Source of the DNA: an uncultured Porphyromonas sp.
GTDB taxonomy: Bacteria; Bacteroidota; Bacteroidia; Bacteroidales; Porphyromonadaceae
Reading direction: 5' to 3'
DNA length: 53,607 bases
Assembly: GCA_900539765.1 (NCBI GenBank)
Contig: UQDF01000006.1
Span: forward strand, 1 to 53,607
The stretch's first letter is position 1, and every line of letters starts with the position of its first letter. Both the position numbers and the translations under genes were made by a program. The notes beneath the pieces were generated by a model. The model was not told where the DNA came from and searched no databases. It saw only the letters and a list, made by a program, of their open reading frames with translations. Below are positions 34,649 through 43,001 of the stretch, piece by piece.

Positions 34649-36163
34649 TCAGTCTAGTACTACCTTGTAGCTCTCGCCTGCGATGGTCAGGATATAAGAT
34701 CCAGCGGGCAGTACATCACGCGAGATCTGCACCATCGGAGAGCGCCTTGAGTTGATCCTCCTCAAGAGCTGCCCCTGAGCGTCGAAGAGACTTACCACTG
34801 TACCTGGTGTCAGCCCCTCTACCCGTATAGCTGTCGGTGTATAGGAGATCCGCAGCTCGTCCGACTTTGTGGGGGAGGTCACATGCGTAGGCGTTGAGCC
34901 CTCGTACTCGACAGCGCCGTTCATAAACTCCTGTGGGTCAGCACCCTTGACATCTAGTGGTGTCCAGCCCATCTCCTTAAGCTTAGCGACCTGTAGGGTG
35001 TTGCACACATTGCCCTGAGGGGATAGCGTATTTACTATGTACAGGTACCCCCATGGCTCCTCATACTCATCGTCTTCCGAAGGCTTTTTGCACTGAGGCA
35101 TCTTAGCAATGACTTGCTCCATCTCCTGCTCCGAGATATTATTCTCGTAGATCGAGAGCAGGTGTAGCTCCTTGAGCATAGAGAGGTCTAGTGAGGTAAT
35201 CTTGTTGAGATGCAGCGTAAGCTCCTCTAGGTTGACATTTTTGCTCAAGTCTAGCTTGGTCAGCTTGTTTTGCTCGACCTCTAGGATCTCTAGATCCTCT
35301 AGTGAGGTCACGTCTATCTCCTCGAGTTCGTTTTCGTATATACTTAGGTAGTATAGATTTGGTGTCTTGCTCAGGTCTACCTTGGTGAGATAGTTAGCTC
35401 CGATCGATAGCTCCTCTAGGTCTGGCGTGGGTGAGAGGTCTATCTCGGAGAGCTGCGCCATACATAGGTAGAGGGACATGAGTCCAGGTGTGAGGCTCAG
35501 GTCTATAGAGGGGATCATTGTAAAGGAAAAGTCCAGCTCCTTCATATCTTCACAGTGCGCTTGGGTGACACTCCTCAGCTGCTTGTTGAAAGAAGCTACA
35601 AGTACCTTCAAGCTCTCAAAGCTCGACAGGTCAAGCTCCTCCAGTGCTGAGTACTGTATGATGAGTACCTCGCAGCAGTTGTTCTCCTGGTCTGGGAAGG
35701 TCACACCTTGTAGCTCTTCGCACTCATAAGCTCTGAAGAACTTCATCTTAGTCGTCTTAGATAGGTCTATCGAGACAGGCGCCGTCTGTGTCTCCGAGTT
35801 TTCAAATCTCAGAGCTTCCAGCTCTCCGTAGATATGTATCTTCGGGGTATTCTCATCTAGGTTGAAGTATTGTACCTCAGGCCCCATGTAGAATATATCT
35901 GTGTAGTCCTCTGGACGCTCAGAGTCTCGTCCTAGTCGCTCGTTATCTTGGCACTCACCATCGCCATTGATGTCGATCCAAGCGTTGCAATCAGGTGTAA
36001 AGGCTCCGACGCAGAGTACCTTGTCTTTAGTCTCTGAGAGTTCTATCGTGATGCTCTCGCCAGTCGTAGGGGCGTCCGTCGTTTGAGCGCGCAGTACAGG
36101 CGAGGTCGTGAGCGTCACGAGCGCTGCTGATAGGAGTAGAGATAGCGTATTAAGTCGTTTCAT
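34649..36163 (-). CDS. Leucine-rich repeat surface protein with T9SS sorting domain (internalin-J-like)
   Basis: A 504-residue protein with signal peptide 1-26 (SPVLRAQ). Residues about 155-330 hold LRR units of 21 residues (for example LEELSIGANYLTKVDLS and LEILEVEQNKLTKLDLS), the period of InlJ-type internalins. An acidic N-terminal domain precedes them and contains a calcium-like DINGDGEC segment. The last 75 residues (SYTPTAIRVEGLTPGTVVSL, LPAGSYILTI, YKVVLD) are a type A T9SS sorting domain, so the protein should be surface-attached. Adhesion or biofilm function, as for P. gingivalis InlJ, is inference. It is the last gene of a three-gene minus-strand unit. Confidence 0.88.
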   Translation of the reverse strand: MKRLNTLSLLLSAALVTLTTSPVLRAQTTDAPTTGESITIELSETKDKVLCVGAFTPDCNAWIDINGDGECQDNERLGRDSERPEDYTDIFYMGPEVQYFNLDENTPKIHIYGELEALRFENSETQTAPVSIDLSKTTKMKFFRAYECEELQGVTFPDQENNCCEVLIIQYSALEELDLSSFESLKVLVASFNKQLRSVTQAHCEDMKELDFSFTMIPSIDLSLTPGLMSLYLCMAQLSEIDLSPTPDLEELSIGANYLTKVDLSKTPNLYYLSIYENELEEIDVTSLEDLEILEVEQNKLTKLDLSKNVNLEELTLHLNKITSLDLSMLKELHLLSIYENNISEQEMEQVIAKMPQCKKPSEDDEYEEPWGYLYIVNTLSPQGNVCNTLQVAKLKEMGWTPLDVKGADPQEFMNGAVEYEGSTPTHVTSPTKSDELRISYTPTAIRVEGLTPGTVVSLFDAQGQLLRRINSRRSPMVQISRDVLPAGSYILTIAGESYKVVLD

Positions 36164-36200
36164 AGGTTATAGTATTATATGTGTATAGTTAGTCGTGTAG

Positions 36201-37799
36201 TTAGTTAGCCATAGGCAATAGCCGGTAGCTGTAAGAGGCTCCCGTGAGGGGGGAGACTATCTGTATCAGTAGTATGGAGCCTAGTGCTGACTGCGGTATC
36301 TGGTACTGCCCTGATGGAGAGACTAGACCAAGAGCTATGAGCTCTCCCTGAGTTGAGTAGACGGCGATCTGATGATGAGCCATCTCAGGCATCTCTAGGA
36401 GACCCTCGCTACTCACTCGTAGCTGTTGTGGCTGTGCGGGGAGTGGTGCTCGAATAGCTGTGTGCGCTCCTAGCGGATCCGTAAACTGAATATAGGTACC
36501 ACGGAAGAGGTAGGGGTTGGAGAGGTCGGGACCAAAGAGTGCCAGCGTCTTACCATCTTGGCTGATGGAGGGCCATCCGAGTATCATCTCCCCATGCTCA
36601 TCTGCGGAGTAAAATTCTTCCATAGGCATGCCGGTGCGTTGCTTGATCCAAAGGGCGAAGTTTGTCTTTTTGCCACTCTTAGGGTCTATGCGATAGCAAT
36701 GGTAAAACGACTTCTCCTCCTCGATGCAGAGGAGCGAACCATCGTCAAGAGCTTCGGTCGCAGTATACCCCTCGAACTTAGTCAGCACCTCGCCACGCTG
36801 CTCTCGTAGATCCCAGTATCCAGGCGTCAAGACCTGATCTATGGCACCCGTCTCATGGTCAAGGACTAGCTGTCGAGCTGCAAAGAGGATACGCTGTGTC
36901 GAGGGCGAGTAGTAGCACCTCATCGGGTCGAGCATAGGCTTCTTGCAGTAGGCTAGCACCGCCTGCTCCCAGATATCGTAGGCCTTCTCCCACTCCTGCT
37001 CGTCGCTGTAGTCCTCACTCTTAGGCTGCGGGCCTGGCTTCTTCTTGTCCAGATTGAAGAAGAGCGACTCACCTGGGAAGGTGTAGCTCGTTGCCACAGG
37101 CTCTCCCTCTGGGATAGTCCACTGGATCAGTCGTGGGTAGTAGCTATCTGAGTTGACCTGTCGTCCTATCAGCGTGGTACCATCGGGCGAGAGAGCCAGT
37201 ACAGAGGTTCCCTCGGGCTTTCCTCCGAGAGCATCTTCGGCTGGTATGGGTAGCGGTGTGATGGCAAAGTCTCCCTGCGCCGTGCGATTGGCGACAAAGG
37301 GACGCACATCTCTCTGCAGTGGGTCTTGAGGCTTCATATTGCCCACCATACGATCCACACGCTGTGAGACACCAGTGATCTCTATCATAGGGTAGTCGCT
37401 ATCAGGAGAGGTGATGGTGACCTCCTGCCCCGTGTGATCGATGTAGAGCGTCGTCGTCCTATCCTTTTGGTATACGATGTCCCCCTCATCAGAGACATAC
37501 TTGAGGTCTATCTCAGTGCCAGCATCACTCTTTTGCCAGATGCACTTCTTCAGCTCCGTATCATACACATAGGCTGCCTGCTTGTAGTAGTAAGCAGCCC
37601 ATATATAGCGTCCACTAGGGGAGACCCCTCTGACATACGCCTTGGTCTCTATGGACCCGTCCACAGTCAGATCCTGTGGAGGAGTCTTGACACCCCTATA
37701 AGTAGTCTGGCCAGAGAGACTCAGCGCAGAGGTCACGAGGAGGAACCCGCAGAGTAGCGAGCAGAGAGCCCGCTGGTGTAGTAATCTTGTCGTTTGCAT
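36201..37799 (-). CDS. Secreted propeller-like protein with probable T9SS tail
   Basis: A 532-residue protein with a signal peptide (about 1-31, ending SLSGQ). Repeated stretches such as VSPSGRYIWAAYYY, LALSPDGTTLIGRQ and SISQDGKTLALFGPD are typical of TolB/WD-like beta-propeller blades. The C-terminus (IAVYSTQGELIALGL, IPQSALGSILLIQI, YRLLPMAN) resembles a T9SS sorting domain but is degenerate. The gene is between the Ig-like lipoprotein (24 bp) and the LRR protein (37 bp), so all three are likely co-expressed. Ligand unknown. Confidence 0.7.
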   Translation of the reverse strand: MQTTRLLHQRALCSLLCGFLLVTSALSLSGQTTYRGVKTPPQDLTVDGSIETKAYVRGVSPSGRYIWAAYYYKQAAYVYDTELKKCIWQKSDAGTEIDLKYVSDEGDIVYQKDRTTTLYIDHTGQEVTITSPDSDYPMIEITGVSQRVDRMVGNMKPQDPLQRDVRPFVANRTAQGDFAITPLPIPAEDALGGKPEGTSVLALSPDGTTLIGRQVNSDSYYPRLIQWTIPEGEPVATSYTFPGESLFFNLDKKKPGPQPKSEDYSDEQEWEKAYDIWEQAVLAYCKKPMLDPMRCYYSPSTQRILFAARQLVLDHETGAIDQVLTPGYWDLREQRGEVLTKFEGYTATEALDDGSLLCIEEEKSFYHCYRIDPKSGKKTNFALWIKQRTGMPMEEFYSADEHGEMILGWPSISQDGKTLALFGPDLSNPYLFRGTYIQFTDPLGAHTAIRAPLPAQPQQLRVSSEGLLEMPEMAHHQIAVYSTQGELIALGLVSPSGQYQIPQSALGSILLIQIVSPLTGASYSYRLLPMAN

Positions 37800-37823
37800 A
37801 TTAAGACTACGCTGGTGAAGTGG

Positions 37824-39092
37824 TTAGGACTCTTTGGGAAAGAGGTACATCTGATAGATGTAGTCATCCTGCCCTAGTCGCACGATCGTGACGCGACAGC
37901 GATCTCCGTGGGCGTTGTAGACGTCTAGGACGTTGTCGTCGGAGATGCTATAGTTCTGGTCGAAACCATTGGTGGCAAGGTACTGCTTGAATTCTAGTGA
38001 GCGCAGGTCTCTCTCACTAGAGAGACAGAGGAGCTCCGTGATAATCAGTCCAAAGCCGTCGGCCTTCTTGTCAGGTGCTACGTAGAAGGCGTACTCCAAG
38101 TTAGTCTTCTCGATATTATCCACTTCAGTACGGAAGAAAAGGTGCGTATCCTTTGGCGACTCGTTTCGTCGGTAGGTGCGTAGTGCGAGCTTCTCCTCAA
38201 AAGCCTTAAACTGCTCGATATCTTTGGTCCGTAAAGCGTCTAGAGAGGGGAAGTCCTTGGCATCAGGAAGTATCTCATGCTTGGCTTGCACTAGAGGATT
38301 GGAATTGACTCGCTTGGCAAACTCCATAAACATGATCGTACCCAACTCTTCGTTAGGCATATCCATCATCGAGACCGTCACACTGGGATCATTCTTGAGC
38401 GTAGCGCGCAGTCCCTTCTTGACATCTCCTAGGTAGTTGCTCACCTCAGCCTCCTCTACCTGACCGAAGCCTAGCTGGTAGAGCATCGCTTTGGTGCGCT
38501 TGCAGTCAGCCACCGACTCTTTGCTATAGGCAAGGATTAGGTCGGCATCATCGGCTATAGGTATAGCATAGACCACGGCAGGAATGGTGGTCAGCCCCTC
38601 ACCATAGAAGCCCGATGGGCGAAAGTCCACCTCCTGCTGGGTACGTCCTAGCTTCCCCTCGTAGGCAATGACCTCAGCATCCTCTATCCGTTCATAATCA
38701 TTGCGAGGGATCCCGAACTTGAGCATTGGGAGCTCTTGAGGGACTTGTATAGGCGCCTCTTCGACCATCACGGGGACACTCTTCGTCGCCTCACCCGCCT
38801 GCACGATCACAGTCGTCTCTCCGACAGCGACACCAGTCACAAGACCCTGAGCATCAACGGTCGCGATAGCTGGATCCTTACTTTGATAAGTGACAGCTAC
38901 CTCCTCAGGCGAGATCACTACAGAGAGCTGCTCGCTCTTGCCGACGATAAGGGTGAGACTCTCCGGCGATACGGTGATCGTCGTCGGCTTGGGAGGTTCA
39001 GGAGTCGGTGGAGTTGGTGTAGGAGTGCTACAAGCACTCATCAGAAGCGTCACGATAAGGGTGACGAGTAGAAGAGGTTGGTTTGCTTTCAT
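37824..39092 (-). CDS. Lipoprotein with Ig-like (BIG2) domain
   Basis: A 422-residue lipoprotein; lipobox at C21 (LLMSAC), then a Pro/Thr-rich spacer (STPTPTPPTPEPPKPT). A BIG2 domain is at about 38-110 (ITVSPESLTLIVGKSEQL, IATVDAQGLVTGVAVGETTV). The remaining 300 residues are unassigned and may form two similar alpha/beta halves, each starting with a segment like YAIPIADDADLILAYS. It is the first gene of the surface-protein unit, and two LacI-type operator sequences lie 15-80 bp upstream. Confidence 0.78.
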   Translation of the reverse strand: MKANQPLLLVTLIVTLLMSACSTPTPTPPTPEPPKPTTITVSPESLTLIVGKSEQLSVVISPEEVAVTYQSKDPAIATVDAQGLVTGVAVGETTVIVQAGEATKSVPVMVEEAPIQVPQELPMLKFGIPRNDYERIEDAEVIAYEGKLGRTQQEVDFRPSGFYGEGLTTIPAVVYAIPIADDADLILAYSKESVADCKRTKAMLYQLGFGQVEEAEVSNYLGDVKKGLRATLKNDPSVTVSMMDMPNEELGTIMFMEFAKRVNSNPLVQAKHEILPDAKDFPSLDALRTKDIEQFKAFEEKLALRTYRRNESPKDTHLFFRTEVDNIEKTNLEYAFYVAPDKKADGFGLIITELLCLSSERDLRSLEFKQYLATNGFDQNYSISDDNVLDVYNAHGDRCRVTIVRLGQDDYIYQMYLFPKES

Positions 39093-39105
39093 ATGGTTTC
39101 TTGTT

Positions 39106-39172
39106 ATGTAAACGTTTTTCTTTTCTACCTGCTAAGTTATTTCTTTTTCATCAAACATGCAAACGTTTACAC
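39106..39172 (-). promoter_or_regulatory. Two LacI-family-like operators (AAACGTTT) upstream of the surface-protein unit
   Basis: GTAAACGTTT at 39108-39117 and GCAAACGTTTAC at 39159-39170 both centre on the palindrome AAACGTTT, with the CG centre and flanking G..C typical of LacI/GalR-family sites. Their centres are 51 bp apart, close to five helical turns, which would allow looping. No clear TAnnTTTG box was found between them. No LacI-type regulator is encoded in the window. Confidence 0.55.
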
Positions 39173-39217
39173 TTCACCGCAGTTTCTCACATCCCATCGC
39201 TCATGTTTTCGGAAGCT

Positions 39218-39273
39218 CTAGTGCACCAGTGATCTTAGTGGCTCTAGTCATCCTAGTAGCACTAGACACTCTA
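39218..39273. repeat. 9-bp tandem repeat (GnnnnnCTA)
   Basis: CTA recurs at 39244, 39253, 39262 and 39271, with degenerate units before it (39226, 39235), so the period is exactly nine. The same period and CTA phase occur at 47162-47209, each time leading directly into the 29-bp conserved block. Confidence 0.7.
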
Positions 39274-39296
39274 GCCAACAGGCAATCGCTAAAAGC
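39268..39296. repeat. 29-bp conserved block, copy 1 (partner at 47204-47232)
   Basis: The block starts ACTCTAGCCAACAG and ends CAATCGCTAAAAGC. It differs from the copy at 47204-47232 by one base (G against C at 39282). Confidence 0.85.
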
Positions 39297-39342
39297 CAGC
39301 AGCCTCTATATATTCCGAAATAGCTCCGTAGAAAATCGGAAA

Positions 39343-39483
39343 TCTCCACGTGGAGAAAAAACATTCTCCACGTGGAGACGTTTTGATTCCTCCGAAGTTT
39401 CAATCGATTCCTCCGAAGAAATTTTTCTCGCCTACGTGAAGAATAAAAAATATCCACGTGGAGAATTGAGATTTTCCACGTGG
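39343..39483. repeat. Array B: CACGTG palindromes at 22-bp steps with a central TTCCTCCGAA pair
   Basis: Sites are centred at 39349.5, 39371.5, 39391.5, 39412.5, 39435.5, 39457.5 and 39479.5 (steps 22, 20, 21, 23, 22, 22 bp). The first two are the perfect 14-mer TCTCCACGTGGAGA (39343-39356, 39365-39378), then two TTCCTCCGAA sites (39387, 39408), then three CACGTG/TACGTG sites. Read against the reverse complement of array A, the flanking sites and their spacers match, but the central pair is in the opposite orientation. This array, the 9-bp repeat, the 29-bp block and the 7-bp repeat fill the gap 39093-39519. Confidence 0.87.
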
Positions 39484-39489
39484 ATATCG

Positions 39490-39531
39490 GTGTAGAGATT
39501 AGAAGTTAGAAATTAGAGATTAGAGGTTAGT
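39490..39531. repeat. 7-bp tandem repeat (RRTTAGA)
   Basis: Six heptamers in exact register: GTGTAGA, GATTAGA, AGTTAGA, AATTAGA, GATTAGA, GGTTAGT. The stop codon and last codons of the U32-family gene lie inside the repeat. Confidence 0.8.
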
Positions 39532-41457
39532 TTGGGCGGGATCTAGCCACAGGGTCATCATGCAGTGGCGACAGTCGTTTGCGACACGCAGGCGATCTCG
39601 TCCACGAACTAGATAGAGCGGTAGCGCAAAGGGTGGCTTGCGACCCGTCCGTGTGCAGTAGCCAAGCTGATGCAGTAGACAGTGACGAGTAAACATCACG
39701 GGGATTGCCCCCTCGGGACGCTCTACCTCCAAGGCGGGAGCGATGCTTCCAGAGACGCCTAGCTGGCGGTAGAGCTGACGTGCCGACTCATTCGCCACAT
39801 TGTAGGTAAAGTCTAGCGTGTCGGGCAGACCATACCGCTGACGTGCCGTAGGGTCTGGCGTGCGGAGTAGGTCGATGCGCTTCTGCTGTAGGGGCTTACC
39901 GATGGCATCTCTGCGCTGTCGTGCTAGAGCAAGGCATCGTCGCTGTAGCTCCTCCGCGAGTTCTCGTCGCAGCTCCGCAACAAGCGAGGGTGGGACGAAG
40001 AGTCCGTCTAGCTTTATGGTAACCTCTTTAGCTCGGTATGGTGTGTCACCGAGCTTGCGGAGCGTGCGCTCTACGTGAGCCGTATTGTCCCGCTGGGCAG
40101 GCTCTAGTGTGACCGACCTACTATGTGTGACCGACAGCTCGGGCGCCTCCGTGAGTTGCATCTGTAGTGTGAGCTGGTCGGGCATTGCCTCCAGACGTAG
40201 CGACACCGGTATGGTGCGGGTAGAGGCATCGGGGCGTAGGAGCTGAGCCTCTAGGAGATGATTGCGATTGCGCCAGAGCGTCGTCCCCTGCGGTAGCTCA
40301 AGCGCTTGGGAGAGACGCAGGCGATAGTGTCCCGCTCGCCTAGCGGGTGTCACTTGGTTGATCTGCGCTCCGATGAGCTTCTTATCGATAGCGTAAGCTA
40401 CTACCCCATCGCCATTAGCGAGCGTGATGTCGTCGCTCAGGAGTGCTATCTCTAGTTCTTTGCCTCGACTCTGGGTCACCGAGCCGATCGGCTGACCGAG
40501 GCTTTTGCTACTATAGGGTGTGATGCTGTCGGTAGGTATGGGCGCACCGAGAGGTGTATTGTAGGTCGTAAAGGGGCGGGCAAAGGTTGCCTCAGGCTGC
40601 GGCGTGAAGGTGTACTCCTCCGCTCCCCATGAGGGACGTCGCAACTCACCACTACGACGGATCAATATCTCGTCTAGCACCTGGCGGTAGTGGGCGATGA
40701 CGTTGCGCACGTAAGGGACCGCCTTGAGTCGCCCCTCCACCTTGAAGGAGCTGACACCCGCATCGATCATCTCCTCGATGATTTCGGAGCGGTTGAGATC
40801 TCTCAGAGAGAGGAGATGCTCACCTTGGCGTAGCTTTTGTCCCTGGGCATCGACGAGATCATAAGTCATACGGCAGTACTGAGCGCATTGTCCTCTATTG
40901 GCACTGCGCTGTGAGAGCGCCTCGGAGATAAAGCAGCGACCACTGTAAGAGACGCAGAGCGCTCCATGGACGAACGCCTCCAGTCGTAGCGGGGTCTTGT
41001 CGCGCACCGCCGCAATGTCCTGACAGCTCCACTCGCGCGGCAAGACAGCCTGCTCGAAGCCTAGATCAGAGAGCATCTGTAGCTGCTCCAGCGAGTGATT
41101 GTGGCACTGCGTGCTAGCGTGTAGTGGGATAGGCGGTAGCTCCTGGGTGATTAGTCCGAGATCCTGTATGATGAGTGCGTCTGCCCCCGCCTCATAGAGC
41201 TGATGCGCCATCTCGACAGCATGCGTCAGCTGGCGATCGGTGAGGATCGTATTGAGTGCTACATAGACTCGTGCGGCATAGCTGTGGGCTGCATCGCAGA
41301 GCTGCCGTATATCCTCGAGCGAGACCCCGACAGCGCTCCTGGCACCATACTGAGGAGCACCTACATAGACCGCATCGGCACCCGCCGAGAGCGCCACCAG
41401 ACCGCCCTCTAGCGAGGAGGCTGGAGCCAATAGCTCTATGTCTCGTAGTGTAGTCAA
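39520..41457 (-). CDS. rlhA: U32 peptidase-family protein, RlhA-like (23S rRNA hydroxylation)
   Basis: A 645-residue protein. The U32 domain (about 1-290) opens with IELLAPASSLEGGLVALSAGADAVYVG and contains LCVSYSGRCFISEALSQRSANRGQCAQYCR, whose Cys residues are the iron-sulfur ligands in this family. The C-terminal part matches the length and layout of RlhA (YdcP), which hydroxylates C2501 of 23S rRNA in E. coli; the shorter TrhP acts on tRNA. The end has a further cluster (HCLLHQLGYCTRTG, DCRHCMMTLW) that could bind metal. Older annotations call such proteins collagenase, as for P. gingivalis PrtC. The upp gene is 13 bp upstream on the same strand. Confidence 0.85.
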   Translation of the reverse strand: MTTLRDIELLAPASSLEGGLVALSAGADAVYVGAPQYGARSAVGVSLEDIRQLCDAAHSYAARVYVALNTILTDRQLTHAVEMAHQLYEAGADALIIQDLGLITQELPPIPLHASTQCHNHSLEQLQMLSDLGFEQAVLPREWSCQDIAAVRDKTPLRLEAFVHGALCVSYSGRCFISEALSQRSANRGQCAQYCRMTYDLVDAQGQKLRQGEHLLSLRDLNRSEIIEEMIDAGVSSFKVEGRLKAVPYVRNVIAHYRQVLDEILIRRSGELRRPSWGAEEYTFTPQPEATFARPFTTYNTPLGAPIPTDSITPYSSKSLGQPIGSVTQSRGKELEIALLSDDITLANGDGVVAYAIDKKLIGAQINQVTPARRAGHYRLRLSQALELPQGTTLWRNRNHLLEAQLLRPDASTRTIPVSLRLEAMPDQLTLQMQLTEAPELSVTHSRSVTLEPAQRDNTAHVERTLRKLGDTPYRAKEVTIKLDGLFVPPSLVAELRRELAEELQRRCLALARQRRDAIGKPLQQKRIDLLRTPDPTARQRYGLPDTLDFTYNVANESARQLYRQLGVSGSIAPALEVERPEGAIPVMFTRHCLLHQLGYCTRTGRKPPFALPLYLVRGRDRLRVANDCRHCMMTLWLDPAQTNL

Positions 41458-41470
41458 CGGAGCCTCCCTT

Positions 41471-42130
41471 TTAGAGCTTACTACCGAAGGCTAGATCGCC
41501 CGCATCTCCCAGTCCTGGGACGATGTAAGCGTGCTCGTTGAGCGCTGGGTCGATGACACCCACCCACAGGGTGACAGGTGCCTTGTCGTCAAACTGAGAC
41601 TGGAGGAAGTCAATAGCTTGCTGGCTAGCTACGATGGCGACCATATGGGTATGGCGCGGTGTGCCACAGCTCTTGAGAAGTGCCTGCCAGGAGAGATGCA
41701 TAGAGCCTCCTGTGGCGAGCATCGGGTCAACGAGTAGTAGCTCCTTGCCAGTCAAGTCTGGTGCAGCAACATACTCGACATGTATGTCAAAGTCTTCGTC
41801 ATCCTTGACTTTGCGATAGGCGGAGATGAAAGCATTTTCGGCACGATCGAAGAAGTCTAGGAAGCCGTGATGAAGGGGCAGTCCAGCACGTAGGATCGTT
41901 GCCACGACGAGCTGCTCGTCTAGTACGGCCGTGGGTGCGATGCCGAGGGGCGTCTCCACGGGACGGGTCTGGTAGTGGAGCTGCTTGCTCAGTTCGTAAG
42001 CCATAATATGGCCGATGCGCTCGACGTTTGCTCTAAAGCGTAGGGGATCTCTCTGTATCTCTCGATCTCGTATCTCAGAGATGAAGTGGGTCAGGAGTGA
42101 AGGTCTCTCGGATAGATTGTATACCTGCAT
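41471..42130 (-). CDS. upp: Uracil phosphoribosyltransferase
   Basis: A 219-residue pyrimidine-salvage enzyme joining uracil and PRPP to UMP. The PRPP-binding motif is LLVDPMLATGGSM (about 130-142). The C-terminal ALNEHAYIVPGLGDAGDLAFG is the uracil-binding region. It is transcribed from a minus-strand promoter that abuts the porT promoter, and the U32-family gene follows 13 bp downstream. Confidence 0.96.
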   Translation of the reverse strand: MQVYNLSERPSLLTHFISEIRDREIQRDPLRFRANVERIGHIMAYELSKQLHYQTRPVETPLGIAPTAVLDEQLVVATILRAGLPLHHGFLDFFDRAENAFISAYRKVKDDEDFDIHVEYVAAPDLTGKELLLVDPMLATGGSMHLSWQALLKSCGTPRHTHMVAIVASQQAIDFLQSQFDDKAPVTLWVGVIDPALNEHAYIVPGLGDAGDLAFGSKL

Positions 42131-42162
42131 GAGCTTTACTATATTTGGGTGCTTAAATCAGG

Positions 42163-42170
42163 CAAATATA
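42163..42170 (-). promoter_or_regulatory. Bacteroidetes -7 box (TATATTTG) for upp
   Basis: Minus-strand TATATTTG, 32 bp before the upp ATG. It is three bases from the divergent -7 box of porT. Confidence 0.72.
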
Positions 42171-42173
42171 CAA

Positions 42174-42181
42174 TATCTTTG
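42174..42181 (+). promoter_or_regulatory. Bacteroidetes -7 box (TATCTTTG) for porT
   Basis: Plus-strand TATCTTTG, 39 bp before the GTG at 42221; a TTTG at 42144-42147 is at a suitable -33 distance. Since transcription would start near 42188, the longer open frame from the GTG at 42149 is excluded. Confidence 0.72.
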
Positions 42182-42220
42182 TCGGATAGACGTTTGAAAC
42201 ACGTAGTCAACTACTCTTTT

Positions 42221-42985
42221 GTGAAGCAAGACGCAAGTACATATCATACCTATTCACTGGGTCGTCGCCATGGGCTGGTGGGGCTGTTGCTCCTATTGCT
42301 GATGATGCCGATGGCTACCACGCTCTCTGCACAGACGGCGAGACCGATGACGCGGCCCTATGCGGATCATAGACGATTTAATTGGGGATTTCACGTGGGA
42401 GCGCATGTGGAGGATCTGATCATCGACAACTTGGGTCCGACGGAGGGGGAGGCGCAGACGCTCTATGCGGCAGTGCCTAGCTATAGTCCGGGCTTTAGCG
42501 TGGGAGTCATAGCAAACTACAATCCGCATATAGACTGGAGTATACGGGTCCTGCCGACACTACACTTTGGGGAGCAGCGACTGCTCTTTCGGATCTGGGA
42601 GGAGACGGGCGACGAGGCTTTTGAATCGATGCCGATGCGCACCAGTCAGATCGAGCTGCCACTACTGGTCAAGTACAGCTCTGTGCGCTTCAACGACACC
42701 CGCCCTTACCTCGTGGGGGGCGTCTACGGCTTGCTCAATATGGGTCAGAAAAAGGGTGCCCCCTTGCAGTTCGCACCGCTCTCAGCGGGCTGGACCTTTG
42801 GCGTAGGGTGCGACATTTACCTGCGCTACTTCAAGCTCTCGCCAGAGCTACGCTTTGACTTTGGCATTACCGACCTAATCCGTCACAACCGACCCGACCT
42901 GGACGAGGGGGCTAGCATGCGCTATACCAATGCGCTGCGCCGTGGCACGGGACGGATGATCATGCTCACCTTCTGCTTCGAGTAG
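42221..42985 (+). CDS. porT: PorT-family type IX secretion outer-membrane barrel
   Basis: A 254-residue outer-membrane protein of the PorT family, needed for export of T9SS cargo. A GTG start at 42221 is proposed: it follows the promoter and leaves a sensible signal peptide (about 1-38, ending TTLSAQ). No ATG exists before the hydrophobic core. The mature part is a small barrel (FNWGFHVGAHVEDLII, SFSV-like strands, LYVGG-like turns), with the PorT-type segment ELPLLVKYSSVRFNDTRPYLVGG and a C-terminal MLTFCFE. It matches the T9SS cargo elsewhere in the window. It converges with lpxB, 16 bp apart. Confidence 0.88.
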   Translation: MKQDASTYHTYSLGRRHGLVGLLLLLLMMPMATTLSAQTARPMTRPYADHRRFNWGFHVGAHVEDLIIDNLGPTEGEAQTLYAAVPSYSPGFSVGVIANYNPHIDWSIRVLPTLHFGEQRLLFRIWEETGDEAFESMPMRTSQIELPLLVKYSSVRFNDTRPYLVGGVYGLLNMGQKKGAPLQFAPLSAGWTFGVGCDIYLRYFKLSPELRFDFGITDLIRHNRPDLDEGASMRYTNALRRGTGRMIMLTFCFE

Positions 42986-43001
42986 GCGAGACAGCACACC
43001 G

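Noticed and set aside
39157..39495. 112-codon open frame through array B
   Set aside because: It consists of the LacI-like operator, the 9-bp repeat and the CACGTG array. Its peptide similarity to array A comes from DNA repeats, and there is no promoter or family match.
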